Assembly (NCBI GenBank): GCA_963678675.1
Contig: OY783196.1
Location: 21,120,827-21,184,826 of the forward strand
From: Xiphydria camelus
Lineage: Eukaryota; Arthropoda; Insecta; Hymenoptera; Xiphydriidae
DNA length: 64,000 nucleotides
Direction: 5' to 3'
Shown here: piece after piece, positions 1 through 13,700 of the stretch
How the letters are laid out: every line of letters begins with the position of its first letter
Numbering within the stretch: position 1 is the first letter of the stretch
Made by a program: the position numbers and the translations under genes
Notes under the pieces: generated by a model
Seen by the model: the letters and a program-made list of their open reading frames with translations, nothing else
Databases searched by the model: none
What the model was told of the DNA's origin: nothing

Positions 1-2504
1 CGTGGTGCTTATTCCATTCTTCGCAAAGAGGATGGGAAATTTGAAAATGTCATTTTACGTCCAAACTGCCACGACTGCACGAATAAATAATGCTGAAAAA
101 TAACGATCGCGCAATATTCCTCTAATGGTTTTATATTTAGCGGGGTATGGGATTATTTTAATAATTTCACTGGCCGCTGGCTTTGCGTTGCGGCATGTAA
201 CCAGAAACGAGGGGCCATCGAAATAATTAAAATAACTTTGCATTCTACCGTATATTTATTCATTAGGTAAAGTATGTACTATATATAGCCAGACAGCATT
301 CGTATAAATGCATGCCACATCGTATAAATTTTCCGAGCGATGGAGTATGCATCTCACAATTTATTTTCCTAGGCAGGAAATAATAGACACCACGGGAATA
401 AGGTTTTTCGAGCTCATACACCGAGAAGAAAAGTAGTTATGATAACTATTTTGAACTCAACTGCTTCAATTTTATCCAAATCTGTACCAGTTTTATATAG
501 TTATCACACAATAATTCTTTTGTTCTGGTAACTAAAAATAGTTAAGACAACTATAAAAACCTGTGCTAATTACCAAACTTGAGCAGTCAAGTCCAAAGTA
601 GTTGTCACGACCACATTAATTTCTTTCAGTGTACGTGCCGACAATTTAATTTTACGCGCGTTTTCTTTCTCGAACGGTTTCCAATCGTTTCGAATTCTGT
701 AGGACGATTGACTGATTATCACGATGATTGGAAGATACGAGGAAAGAAATCGACTGAAGACAGTACGCGAGTTAGTACAGAACCGAGAGGGTGTAGACGA
801 ATAAAATGTATAGCTTACTCCAAACATATCGTGATATATTCCGCGCTCAACTTTGAACTTACACGCAAGGTTACCACGAATCGCAGCACTCTTCACTCCG
901 AAATATCTTGACCCACATAAAGTATTGGTTATCTCTTCTCCGGATTTTCTCTTTATTAAGATAAGTGATCTTGGCTTCGCTCGCGGATCCTACCCTCCTC
1001 TACGACGTCTCTTCCAAAAGATCACGAGTTATGTCTCGATATACCTACGCCCTCACCAGTTCTGAGAAATTGCGATTTTGTAATTTACTATCAGTTTTTC
1101 GAGGCCTATTTTGCGTTGGAAACTGGAGTGTCCGTCATCGGTATATAATATTATCATTATATTATCATCATCCGGTTCGTTGAGTCCCCGTGGTGTAATC
1201 CTCGATGTCGATGAATATCTCACTATGGTCATCTTATATCTTTCATCTTACAGAAATGTAATAACATAAATGTATTATCAAAAATTATTGCTTTTTATCA
1301 TGCATTACTTCAAAAAATTGAGTATAACTTCTCCAGAATTATTTTCAGACATTTCTTCCCAACTTTCGAAACATTACCCTAAATTGCATCGCTTAATTGC
1401 TTCAGGAAAAATATCCTGCAGAAAAAATCGGTTTTACTTTTTTTCTAAAGAGGAAAAACTGTATTCATTAAGCCTTTTTCCGCACATACAGCATCCTCTA
1501 TTACGGGTGATCGCTTTTGTGAAGTTCTAATTCTTATTTGACGTCAAATGTTCATCGCCTTTTCTTCTGCAAATAATAGCGGAACTCTCGACCTAAATCA
1601 ACTTTAGTAAGAAGGTACGCAAGTATAACCGTATACCTGTGAGCTTTTGTCCAGCTCCCAGGCCGGAGGGATGATGGAGAGAAGCAGAAGAGGAGGAGAT
1701 TCTCTTTTTATTCTCTTTAAGTTTCCTCCCTCGTTTCAGTAATTACTTCAAGCAGCTTTCATGTCGACAAGCTTCTCGAATATTCGTCCAATTACACCGT
1801 AAAAGACGAAATTCGCCTCGGGACGAGATTGCGCTAACTTCTCGTAAGTTGTTCAATGCTGATTACGAATCGAAGTCTACGAACAACCTACCACGTCAGT
1901 CTTCAGCGGAGCGCAGCGAAATATCGGAAAGTCCATCCTTCCCTTCATCTTCGCCTTACCGTTCTTTTTTTTTTCATTATCAACATGAAATTCCTCTAGC
2001 GCGTCGCGGATGAGCATCTTGCAAAGAAGTTTACTGCGGAGGAACAGAAGGAGTCGAGGAATTCATAACGGAGTTGGATACCGTATTGATGGCCGGAACT
2101 GTAACTCGAGCGGAAGTAGCTTCGAGGTCTCCGCACTTACGTAACTCCGTCCAACCGACCTCTACACCGATCGGTAATTTCTTTAATTGCACTCGGTCAC
2201 GCGACTCGTCTGCTTCGTTCCGAGGAAAATAGAGGTGTAGGTATCTGTCGTTTCTTCCATGGAAAAGCCTCGCGCTTTCCTCCGGCTGGTGCATTTGAAT
2301 CGAGACTACAATGGAAACGGAGACGAATCGTAGCGCGCACACCGAGCACCGACTGTCTGACACGGCACGTGCGGTATCTACTTATTACTGTCAAACTGAA
2401 GGTTTCAAAGCGATCAGTCTGCACCTATCGCATCGCTATTATACGAGCATATGTGGTTGTCGATTGTATCGATAATTTACCAATCAGTGTACTTTATTTT
2501 TTAG
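1..2504. other. Stretch with no recognised gene
   Basis: AT-rich sequence with scattered short open frames, none with a recognisable domain or convincing splice sites. The frame at 1270-1530 (+) has a hydrophobic start but ends without any motif I know. A CpG-richer patch lies at about 2030-2420. I see no RNA gene. It may be distal upstream sequence of the Knickkopf gene, but no specific regulatory site can be named. Confidence 0.5.
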
Positions 2505-2830
2505 TATTATTGAAATCAGTTCGTACCAAATATAAATAACAACATCCGTTTTAACATTTTGACGTTTTGATGAAATTATAAATTTAAATAAATAAAGAAT
2601 AAAAATATATTTGAAATAAAATAAAATTTTATTTGGCAAGCCCTAAAATAAAATTCTTAGAGCATATTCAATTCTACACTCGCCTTGGACTCGCCCGCCA
2701 ATATAATTTTATTTTATTTAAAAAATATTTTTATTCCTTATTTATTTAAATTTATGATTCCATCAAAACGTCCGACTATTACAATGGATGTCGTTATTTG
2801 TATTTGGTACGAATAACTGATTTCAATAAT
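2505..2830. repeat. Palindromic MITE-like element
   Basis: Two arms of about 135 bases (roughly 2505-2645 and 2697-2830) are reverse complements with few mismatches. The outer ends read TATTATTGAAATCAG on the left and its complement CTGATTTCAATAAT on the right. The roughly 50-base spacer has no coding capacity. An AT-rich foldback of this size is typical of a non-autonomous DNA transposon. I could not define a target-site duplication or assign a superfamily. Confidence 0.6.
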
Positions 2831-3326
2831 TTTTTGTAACCAAAGATATGCATTTTTAAAGCGACTCTCAGTCATACGCAACATGTATTCGGCAAAGTTT
2901 CTTACACCGAAGGTGTTCTTTGGTGTATAGATATACAGTCAGCTCGAAACCAGAGACTGCCGACTTGAGTGAAGCCGCGTTACTTTCTCTTTACCAGGGC
3001 CAGGCGTTCGTCGTAGTCGAGAACGGGACTGTACTATCCATTCGACGACCACAGGCTAACTTTCTAGCCCGAAAAATCTCATGTTGTCAGGAACGAGCCA
3101 TTCGATACGGCGGAGAGACCAGTGTTCGTCCACGTTTTACAAACCTTGAACGGATTTCCCGCAGCATTCCGGGATTCCGGAGTCTTTGAGAAAAAAAATT
3201 CTCCGCGCGTGAGTCGACGATCCGTGATCGATGAGTGAATGAGTGTAACTCTGGATCGGCGTGGAATCGTTCAGTATGGGGATCAGTGAAATGCAGTGAC
3301 AGTACGGTATCGCCGATGTAGGAAAA
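2831..3326 (+). promoter_or_regulatory. Probable Knickkopf promoter and 5' leader
   Basis: This is the sequence immediately upstream of the Knickkopf start codon. No clear TATA box or initiator can be picked by eye. An open frame crosses 2920-3189, but its product has no recognisable features and I treat it as chance. The purine-rich stretch just before the ATG at 3327 is probably transcribed leader. The assignment rests on position only. Confidence 0.25.
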
Positions 3327-6300
3327 ATGTGGAGAGTCGTTCCTTTGACGTTTATTGCCATTTCTCTGTACGCGTTTGGTAAGTATCTCTGTAACCGTAC
3401 AATATTCGCTTCGTCTGTCATAAGAATGACTGAACGCGATACACTATAATGGAGATAGTTTACTAGAACGCTTCCCGGATGTCGAAATTCACTCAAATTT
3501 AATTAATATATCGCTTGCGTTTTAACATGGCCTTGAGCGGTCAAAGCACTCCCTCTATTGTCTGCCTTGCGATTACTTTGCCGAACGCTGATTTGAACAG
3601 TCGACTTAAAATATAAGCGATTACTATTTATAATCGATCTCTACATAGATAGGTAGATAAATTATTATTCACAGTCCCGTTATGCTTCATTTTTTCTCCT
3701 AGTCACGTTGCTGATTGTAGAAATAGAATGCTGTGCGAATTAATTACCAAGGTCAGGTTGTGACAATGAAAACGTAAAACATGAGTATTTAAAATCAGTT
3801 ATACTTACGATTGAACAGTGGAATTTAGTTCGACATTTTAACCATTAGACACATGGCTTAACCAATTGGATTTCCTTATTCAAGCGCTGGATTAATCAAT
3901 CCTTCTGGTTTATAAAATGAGCAAAAAATTTGAACATATTGCTCGAAAGCGGTTACTGATATATTTTTAGTAGCTACTCGTACAATGCGGTAAAATTGTG
4001 GGCAGTAGAAAAATTGCGATACGACTCAGACTTTCTTACGCACACATTACAGTGTTTGAATGTAAGTTTAACTGTTCTTGTCTGAGTTGTACCGCAATGT
4101 TTCTACTGCCCAAAGCTATACCGTATCCTAGCTCTTATTGTAAATTAGATCGTGTAGCGCTGACGGCAATGCAAACTTATTCAACAATATTAATTATAAC
4201 AATTCCATTGATATGATAATTACATACTGATCCATATAAATCAATCTAATTACAAGTGGCGTTTCAATAATAATAATCTTTGTCTAATTTTTTAAATCGC
4301 AATATAACGATTTCTTTGTTCTGGCCTACTAAATCTTAACTATAGTAAAATATTATTTCGGGAATTTTTTTAGAACACAATATAGTTTAGTGAAAAAAAC
4401 TATAACTGTAATGAAAGAATATTATAATATGGAGAAGAATACTGTTTTTCATATTTTTCTGTAAGTATTACATTTTCACAAGGATAATACCTACAGGAAA
4501 CGCCCAAGATGACGACGAGGAGTATAGGGGGAAATATATTGGGAAACTAAATACCTACCACCATCAAGTATCCGGTGATATTTACGCAGTTGACGAATAT
4601 ACCCTGCTTCTAACATCTTTTAGCTACGATGGAAGTGGAGCTGACACGTTCTTCTGGGCCGGGGCTTCCAACCACCCCGGTCCAGAAGGATTTATCGTGC
4701 CTGATGAGTTCGGCAAGTCAGTACACTTTTAAGTCTATCGTTACCCTCATAAAGTATACTATACAATATGGACGGTAACCATTTATGTAAAATTACATAA
4801 AAGATGTACAGATTATGACCATCATCATTGTATGCTCTTCCAAGAATATAAATGTTCGTGAAAGAGGACGCTGAGGTAAAACGCATCTTATTTTTTTCAG
4901 AACAAATGTCTTGGGCCGATATTTCAACAAAGACTTTACGTTAACTCTTCCAGATAATAAAAAGATAACGGATATAGAGTGGTTCGCAATTTATGACTTA
5001 TCGAATCAGGTAAGGTAGCTGTAGAATTACATAGATGTAGATGTCCGATTACACGTATTATAATAAAAGTATAATTGACTGTATAGGTAAAACGATTGCT
5101 TTAGTTCACTAATTTAAAATTATCCGTAATTACAGTAGCAATATTTTCCACTTATATAGAATACTTTTGGCGACGTCAACATTCCCGAAGAGTTCGATCC
5201 ACCTGCCCCGCAAAAAATATCATCACTATCTAAGAGATCGCACGAAGTATCCTCTGAATCGATTGTGGTTTTGGACGCGAAGACTATCAGTATTCCTCAA
5301 TTTACTTATGACAGCGACGGTGCGGAAGCTTATTTTTGGATAGGACTGGGACCGCAACCTTCCAGCAAAGGAACAAAGGTGCCCGATGATTATGGATAGT
5401 AAGTACAAACTTAAAGTCTAAATTACAAAACCCATTTGTAGGTTTCTAATTAACTGTATTTCCCTTTTTTCAAGTCTGGATCCTTTGCGAACTTACAAAA
5501 AAGAAGATATAACGATTCAGCTGCCAGGTGAAATGACAGTATTCAATATAGACTGGCTCAGTATCTTTGACGTGACGTCGAAAACCAATTTTGGTTCCGT
5601 CATTATACCAGATGGCTTGAACGTACCTCCATCGCTAGTAAAGGTAACTAAACTCGATCGATCGATAAAACTCTGAACAATATTATTTCTTAAATCTACA
5701 TACTTACGAAATAAATTCGAGTACTAATAAAGTATTTACGTGTATACATAGGTTACGAAGCAAGAAAAATCATTGCCAAATTGCGTACAGCTTCATAAGC
5801 GATACCAAGTCAGCTGGGAAGTATTTGGACCTCAGATTACGATAGAGCTTGCTGGTCAAGTCGGTATGAATCTTAGAATACTCCGTATTCAGTCATCACT
5901 ATTTTTAATATCTTATTTTTTTCCGTATACTTTAACCGTTTTCTATATTTTTAGGCGAGGACGAGTATATGGCATTTGGACTATCTGGTTCTGAAGAGCG
6001 TAGTCAAATGGAAGGTGCCGACGTCACTATTGCTTATATCGACGGTGCTCGTGGATTTACCATTGATTACAATATCACTGCGAAAGCGCCCGTAAGCGCA
6101 CTAAGAAGTTTAATTTTTCCTATTTGATTTCTTTTTGGAAAATAAAATGAGTATTTCTTATATTTAGTGTGGTAAAGTCCTTGGTCAGTACAAGGGAGTT
6201 TGCAAGGACGAACGTGTGGGAGGTCAAGATAATAATCAAATACATACGTACGCGAGAAAAAATGGAATCAACATCATTACGTATAGGCGTAGTCTCATTT

Positions 6301-7628
6301 CGGGTAGGTCAATAAACGCTATCGAATGCTAAATTAATATCATCCGAAATTGAAACGCACGCAGGAAATGTGAGTGCATCGTTGAAATATGTATGTAATG
6401 CATTTTTTTAATTGTAGCCGATTCAGGCGACAAGGAATATCCGATCGACCGGCCAGTATACGTCGTATGGGCGTTAGGTAGGCTGGACGAGAACAAGGAA
6501 CCCAATTTCCACGACGTTTATCCCAAAGGCAACTTACGATTGGAACTGGTCCGAAAGGAGCCCGAAAACTCCTGCATGGACTTCACGGAAAATGACAATA
6601 CGCTCGTGTATGTTGAAAACAACTTCTTCTAAAATTTGATCGGCCCAGATTTTAGTAATTATTGCATTTTCTCTTATTTTAGAGAGCCCTGGGAGAAAAT
6701 GGAAATATTTGATAGGAGTATCAGAACGTTCGAAGCAACCGTCGGACCCTCGGGAGGCAAAAAGGGATATCAAGGAATTACTGGTAAGGAATCAATACAT
6801 TCGTTCAGAATACCATATGCCATGATGAGCGTAATGCAAGTTTAATGCCGTTCGAACCGTAACGAAGGAATATATCGTTCCGTCGATCGCCTTGACGTAT
6901 CATTTTTATTTAATTGCAGGACAAACGACGACAGGCCTCGCTTGGTATATCAACGGATTACTGGTCCCTGAGCTATATCTACGTCGAGGTCTTACATATA
7001 ATTTTAAAGTTTACGGAGGAAACGATCCCCACAGCTCAAGCTTCTATCATCCGCTGATCATTACGGACGAGCCGCACGGGGGCTACGACAGACTCAGCGA
7101 TGTCGCGCAAAACAGCGTTAGAGTTCTAGCCGGCGTAGAATTTACCAGACGCGGTAGACCGCGGCCAACTGCGGGTACGGATATTGATTGTTAATTGTAC
7201 GATAATTTGCGCACGAATTGGCACGTGGTAAATATATTGCATCTCTTTGCGCAGTTGGTCCGCTCTGCTTGAGCAAACACAACCAGCGAGACCGAAGACT
7301 GGACGATGACTTTCCCACTTTCAGGAAGTTCAACAGGACGTTGATTCGAGTGTGCGAACCTGGTAATTGATTTTGGGATTATTATTGACGTTGAAATATT
7401 CATTTTAAACGACGCGATGATAACGCCGCTCGTTTTACAGGTGACGGTGGTATCTTGGAAGTTACTCCGAATTCTACGTGGCCCGATATCGTGTATTACA
7501 ATTCGTTCACCCATGCGAATATGGGTTTTAAGATACACGTACTAGATGCCTATGCTCGCAACGAAGCTGTCGGCTTTACACTGAGCAGATTTATGGTAAT
7601 TCTAGCCATATGTTTTCGTCTTCTATAA
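3327..7628 (+). CDS. knk: Knickkopf (DM13/DM13/DOMON cuticle protein)
   Basis: Thirteen exons join in frame with GT-AG introns: 3327-3378, 4497-4716, 4901-5009, 5160-5398, 5475-5643, 5752-5863, 5955-6091, 6168-6303, 6418-6607, 6683-6783, 6920-7174, 7255-7362, 7441-7628. They give 671 codons plus TAA. Residues 1-20 form a signal peptide with likely cleavage after NA, followed by an acidic QDDDEE stretch. Two DM13 domains follow (about 27-130 and 150-260; the first has the TFFWAGAS core, the second AYFWIGLG). A DOMON domain spans about 265-430. A plastocyanin-like region (about 455-600) contains TDEPHGG and EFTRRGRPRPTA. The C-terminus is a short hydrophobic tail, consistent with but not proof of a GPI anchor. 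Length and domain order match insect Knickkopf, which sits on the apical membrane and in new cuticle, organises chitin and protects it from chitinase. The related Skeletor protein also combines DM13 and DOMON, but this length and the C-terminal region favour Knickkopf. The phases of all junctions agree, so the gene looks intact. Confidence 0.93.
3379..4496 (+). other. Knickkopf intron 1
   Basis: This 1118-base intron has donor GTAAGT and acceptor CTACAG. It is the longest intron of the gene and separates the signal-peptide exon from the DM13 exons. First introns often carry enhancers, but I see no identifiable site or transposon here. The open frame at 3998-4216 has no features and is probably chance. 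Confidence 0.75.
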
Positions 7629-8633
7629 GACGAGAATGAAACTAATGAGATTATTTAATTACGCGAGAGTGACGAATATAATCGGATGACCTCGTACTGT
7701 AAACTAGCTCAGCGTAGGGCTGAGTGCTACATCGTGAGCATGGAAAGCCAGAGCGTATGTAACATGAGAGAGGTTTACTCGCCAGTATAGCAAATCTCAT
7801 ATCAGTAGACGAATTTCTCACTCCCGATCTTGGCTTTCGGTATTTTATCACGATATTACGGGAAAATCTGGCATAGAGCTACACCCTATTGATGTGAAAC
7901 CTGCTGTATTGAAGAATAAGACATCTCAAATATGTGATCAGTCGCGCGACCTGCCTTACTGTTAGGAATTAATTAAATCATATTTTTTTCCTGCCAGAGC
8001 AGCTGTTATTATTATACTATGGTTCCGCGGCTGACACCCCCACTGATCCCCACTCTAACTTTGCTCGCCTTGAATAATCCCACGAGCGTTCCTTTTTTAG
8101 AAAAGCTTGAGAGACAGTTCTCATCATTCGACGATAAAGTATTGATCCCTTAAAAGCGTCTCACCGTCGGCTGTCACCGCGAACGGAAAGGCGTCGAAGT
8201 ATACCGTGAAGCATTTGCTCATCGTTTACGGCTCGAGCGTGGAACCCCCGAGCAAACGAAACCTCCTTATAACTCGCGCGTGGTTCCCCTTTAGTTCGGT
8301 GATTTTACGGTATATTGGCTACATCTCGTTCGTATCGCAGTAGTAACGCAGTAGTTATGTACGACGACCCGGCAGAGAGTGGCTCACCGCGTTCTCCGAG
8401 TATTTCACGTGACGCGTGTCGCTATACAAAATTCGCGGAATGAAAGCGTCGAAAGAAAAAGTTTGTGCCGTGTGTAATCGCGACGTCGACGGGTAGTTTA
8501 CACGTGAGGATAGTATAGCGAGCGAGTTATTCCGAGCGGATGCTCCGCGAGATTAATAGGGAGAATTTTCAGAATATGATCTGTCTGCGGACAGGTGACA
8601 TATTTATATATATTATTTAAGCATTTGTAAATA
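7629..8633. other. 3' flank of Knickkopf, no other gene seen
   Basis: It begins right after the TAA of the Knickkopf terminal exon. No canonical AATAAA lies close to the stop; an AATAAG variant near 7916 is the nearest candidate I noticed, so the 3' UTR end is undefined. The rest is mixed AT-rich and CpG-rich sequence without recognisable exons. Confidence 0.4.
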
Positions 8634-8883
8634 TCTGTAGCAGAGAGGTAAATAATCGTATGTCCATAAAAGAAAGTTTTCAGTGTGAGCAAAACAAGTG
8701 TTTCTTTACCCCAGTGACACATGGAGATACTACTCTTCCAAAACTAAAAATATTGGCAACCAGTAAAAGGGGACTTACGATTTTTTTACCACAATAGCAA
8801 GTTGAAAGAGTGTAGTTTGAAAATGATATTAACTCAATATTGGGTAAAATTGGAGTTATGACTATTTACCTCTCTGCTACAGA
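8634..8883. repeat. MITE with 20+ bp TIR and TA flanks
   Basis: The ends are near-perfect inverted repeats of at least 20 bases (left TCTGTAGCAGAGAGGTAAAT, right its reverse complement). Both ends are bordered by TA (8632-8633 and 8884-8885), the target duplication used by Tc1/mariner-type elements. The 250-base body has no coding capacity, so it would need a transposase supplied in trans. Confidence 0.75.
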
Positions 8884-9104
8884 TATACACCTGTACGTGT
8901 ACCGTGGTGCATGAATAGGCGAACTGACGTTTTATAATAATATAAGCGATGATATTATGTGGATCTCTTATTTTTCAATACCTACATATGAATATGAAAT
9001 ATGGTCATCGTAGGGTTTTCACGTTAGTAATGTCCCACGTGTTAGGCACATGATTCAAGACAATAATTATTATATATCGTCCAAATTCTTAAACGAAGAA
9101 CAAG

Positions 9105-9298
9105 TCGACCGGTACCAGAAAAAAGCACGTATCTTGTCACTGTCATTATAGTGCATCGTAACTTGTTGCTGTGTAAAGAAAAGTCGTAAGTCACATCGAT
9201 GACAACAAAGACTTACGATGTTTCCTCGCATAGCAGCGAGTTCCAACGTTTCTCAATGATAGTGAAAATATACGTGCTTTTTTTCTGGTACCGGTCGA
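9105..9298. repeat. Short foldback element (MITE-like)
   Basis: Terminal inverted repeats start TCGACCGGTACCAGAAAAAA on the left and are matched by the reverse complement at 9275-9298, with similarity continuing inward as ACGTAT...CACT. The element is 194 bases and non-coding. No convincing target duplication is visible. It lies about 220 bases from the preceding MITE, so this is a small insertion cluster. Confidence 0.6.
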
Positions 9299-10598
9299 AG
9301 TGGCAACCGAGCTAGGAGATGTCGATTTCAGAGGAATCTTTTCTTTTGCGAACCCATCCGCTTCCTTGCATCCCTTCGGCCGATAGAATTTTCCAAAATA
9401 CATGGAATCGCTTTGATCTCCCTTCTATCCCAGCTCCCTTACGTGCTTGTTCGACCCACGCGTCACTGGAGAACAACTTCGTATTTCTAGAAAATACGCT
9501 CGCCACTGCGATAGTCGATCTCCCTTTATTTCAGACCATTTTCAAGAACGGCTGCGGGTAGGCGGAAGTCTGGCACGACGAATCGACATCTGGTGCATAG
9601 CTATATACCTTCCTACACGAGCGAATGAAAGTTTCATTTCACGCGAACACAAAAGGTTCTGCCGCGGTCTACGGCTATTACGCAGCCCTCGATGATCGAA
9701 CGATATTTTTCTCGAGAAACTGTAGCGATATTCGACGTAGGTACAGTGCATTGACGCGAATCGCGTATCATTGCGCGTCGATTGGATACTGGGATATTAA
9801 TATTTCGATGCGGAGTATCGCGTTCGCGCGCGCGATGTGTGTACTGTGAGAAGGCAACTGACTATCGAATAAATGGAATTAAAAAAAGGCGCAAGGTAGA
9901 TTCTGCTCGTCGAAATATTCCCGCGAGGAAAATATTAGGTCCATATTGGGCTCTGCCATTTTGAATCTTTCAATTTTTAACTTGGATTTGAATTCAGTGA
10001 CTCCGAAAACTCCCGAGTATGGACTTTGGTACGCAGATAAAAAGAATTAGTTGGATCTACTGAAAATTACTTGCGGGGTTGCTAGTAACTATTTATTTCT
10101 ATCAATGAAATCTTTTAATATGTACATCAATTAGATATCTTTTCCTTACAATCATATGGATTGCAAGAAAGAAATATTTAATTGATATGAAAAAAGAAAT
10201 AATTGGAGTAAATAAATAATTACTTGCAAATTCTCGGTTCAGAACATTTCATTTCCGGTATACAAAGGGTTAAGCAAGTTCCGAATGTCATTGTATCTGC
10301 TCTGTACACCTGCTAAGGAATGTCGATGCTTTGGTCACAGATACATCGGCTTCTACATATACATATGTGTGAGTTCTTTAATGACTGACGACGATAGAAT
10401 AAATGTAAACATAACCAAGGGTTGCGCGAGCAAGTATGCGCCGTCTCTATCGTGCTTTCTATCCCTCTCACGTACTTCATCACTGGCTCTCGTAATCGCG
10501 TGCTCTTCCTTCCTCTCGTGTATTCTATCGCCATTCTCTCTCATACTCATGACGCTTGATCTGCCAGGGTACAGTGGTACTACTCCGATAAATTGTAA
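9299..10598. other. Stretch with no recognised gene
   Basis: Mixed sequence. Several overlapping frames of 60-140 codons occur on both strands, but none has a domain, a signal peptide with a splice context, or a recognisable family. I see no RNA gene. Confidence 0.45.
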
Positions 10599-10733
10599 CA
10601 ACACTTATCTCGTTACCTATGGACTTTTCACTGATATTAGTATAATACTTTCTTATAGATCGAAATGTGATCTTCAAGAAAGTCTTATACCAATATAGGC
10701 GAAAAGTCTACAGATAACGAGATAATCGTGTTG
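10599..10733. repeat. Imperfect palindrome (MITE relic)
   Basis: Arms of about 55 bases on either side of about 20 central bases are imperfect reverse complements. The left arm begins CAACACTTATCTCGTTACC and the right arm ends in the diverged complement. The frame that spans it on the + strand (10285-10698) is therefore partly transposon sequence and is not called as a gene. Confidence 0.55.
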
Positions 10734-13700
10734 GTTGAAGTTAATCGGAATAATACGACCATGCGATCGAACATGTAATATTTATTTTGACGCGAGAATA
10801 TTTTATTGCGAGTTATGCAATTTTAGTTTCGAGGTAAAAATTGCTTAAATTAAATGGCTTAACTCCATAGAATGACGAATAGAAGAAATGACGAATGTGG
10901 GTGTTTCAAACGATTTATTGCAAGCTGAGCATCGATTTATCGTAATTGTCGCTATACTCTGGATATCCGTATAATTGATGATAAACAGACGAAAATAGAC
11001 GACGCGCAGGCCGAGCGTATAGATCGCGCCACCAGAGACGGGGCTAGAATTTACACCCCCATAAAAGTTACCTCGGCTGATTAAGCCGCGTACCTATGGC
11101 CTGCAGGGGTTAACTTGGCTGGATCTACCGTGACCCGACGGGTATAAATAAGATCCAACGCCACCGTCTTCCCAGAGTAGAACGTCGTTAACCGGGAACT
11201 TGCGTTGCGTCTGTGGCACCCTGCAAACTTCGTTTATGAATTATTACAGTGCGACTTTTTCCAGCGACGATCCGGAAATATTTGCACGAGAGTCAGTGAC
11301 TGAAAAGTATCACGGCCGCTTAAGCGCAAGATTTCTTTTCGATTCGAGGAGCAAAGGGGATTCCTGTAAGTTATACGGACAATTAAAATATTCAATGCAA
11401 GACGATTTTAGCCGAACGGGGACTCGTTGCAAATTTCTCCGAACTTCGCGTTCTCTATACGTATTACAGTAATTCCGGAGTGACTGGGAATACGCGCAGA
11501 TGTTTAAAGCCTTCCGGAACGGCAGCTGGAATATTTAACATCGTTGATACACGTGTAAACGTAACAACGCCTTAAATAGACTCAAGACATTCTAGCGTCC
11601 CGAGTTTCAATTATCATGCAATTACCGAGGGTTTCTTCAGTCAAGCCAGGGTATTTCACTTCAGGATCGTCGCTGCTTATTTCGTCGGAATTTCTCGTCA
11701 TTCGCGCCCTCCATATTCATCTCGAACAATGGTCCTTTAATTGAATTCGCATCACGTATTTATCGCCGAGTCGTGCTGAACGGAGAATCTTCATAACGCT
11801 GAACAGCCTTTGCCTTCGAGGACGCTATAACATCCTTCAAAGAGAAGGGTTCCGTTCGTATTTATGAATGAATGTCGTCTTTCGGGGGCTCCGCTTTCTT
11901 CAAAGAAAAAGCTCTCCTATATAAGCGTCTCGTCCGAAGTGATTAGCGGGGATAAAATTGATTTTAAAAACTAACCGGAACACAGAGCCAAGGTGGATTT
12001 CCACATTCGTCGGGAACGATCAATCGAAATGCCAGAGAGAGAATATCGCGTTTCCCATTTCACGTTAGAGCTTCCCTCGTACCGTCCGTCAAATACGGAG
12101 TTTTTAATTTAGTTTTCCATCCGCGTCCGACATCGTGTAACAAGGTCCGCGGCTCTGGGAGGGGTGGCAATTAGACGCGAAGGGTAGAGGTTGAGTCCGG
12201 ATAACTGGCTGTAGAATGGTGGCGGAAAAAGAAAAGGACGCGTCATTCACGGGGTGGATATTGATTTTTTGCTCTTCCGCGGAGAAAGATTGATTGAAGC
12301 GAATCGCGGGGTTACTGCCCCCCCCCCCCTCCTCCCCGTTTCGTTTGCGACGAACTAATGAAAATGCCTGCTTTCAAAACAGCCTGTTACACGAACAATG
12401 ACGAAATTATAATGGCCACTCTTTATTACCCAGGGACGACATCGTAACGCGAGTGCTGTCGTTGCGAACGAATCGACGAGGTTTGACCACTTCCGGTTAA
12501 CGAAGAGTAATCATCAGTATCGCGCGGTATTCGAGGCCGTATTTACATTCGAAAGTTCCCGTCGAATTGAGCTTCTCGTGTTCCCGGAATCGCGCGCGTG
12601 AGGGAATAGCCGTCCCCCGACGAATCAGCCTATTGCGATGAAACAAAAAGTGAGAGAGACTCGTCAAATATACGAGCCATGTGGGCAATTAAGTGTCTGT
12701 GGATGGCCGGAAAGGGAAAGTCACGTGGGAACGATTCGTATACGTATCCGCCGCATTTCATTTCCCCGGCGAGCATGCAAAACGAGACGCTGCGGAATTA
12801 CTTACGTGGGTTTAAGTATGCGCGGATTAAGGACGAGTAGCATTTCACGTGATTAAATCGTTTATACGTATCGCTGATTGGGAGTGGAATTAATGATGCC
12901 TAATCGTTTGAAAATGAAGCTTACTGCACCTACGAGTACTTGGTTATCAGTCGAGCATTGTTAGTCGCATATCTCAGTGAGAAATGCATTGAATTACTTT
13001 AGCAACTAAAATTACGGCGGCTGGAATAATATGATGTATCTCTAATTCATGGAAATTGCTAGTTCTGGAAGAATATAAATAAATCATGCACCTCTTTTAA
13101 AATTTGCATCCAGAGTTCTACCGCGTATAGGCAACCACTTTAGATCAGCGAGACGACAGCTATAAATCCTGACGATATGGGGGGAGGGGGTTTAAAACTT
13201 AGAAGCGATAGGTTCCTCTATAGAGTTCGGAAACAGTCTTAAGTTTGCAAGCGTCGACTTTATCTGCGATTGCTTCCCATAAAAACGAAATCACGCCGAG
13301 TGAAATCGGGAGACTTAAAATTTACGATTCGTTTCATCGATCGAAGCTATCGAAGGCTGAATGCAAGAAATATAGAGATAAAGTCTGTGCATTTTAGTCT
13401 GGTGCAAAACTTTGGTCTTTAAAGAATCACGGATTTCCACATTGGATGTAGACTTTGGCAGAACGAAACTTTCGTTCTGATAGTACCTTTCATAATTATT
13501 TAATAATTAAGATCTCTGAATGGCATACATAGATTCTCGAATAAGCATCTCCGTGTGCAATTTTCGGGGCCATCTGATAAGCAGCGCATTAGACAGGCCG
13601 TGAAAAGAAAAATATGATCCGGGTATAATAACGTTTTTTTTATATATACGTGTAGCCATCGCGCGGAAGATATAATTCCTTTTATATCTTTGAGCGTTCT

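Noticed and set aside
10285..10698. 137-codon frame with hydrophobic segments
   Set aside because: Its second half runs through a palindromic repeat (10599-10733) and no domain is recognisable.
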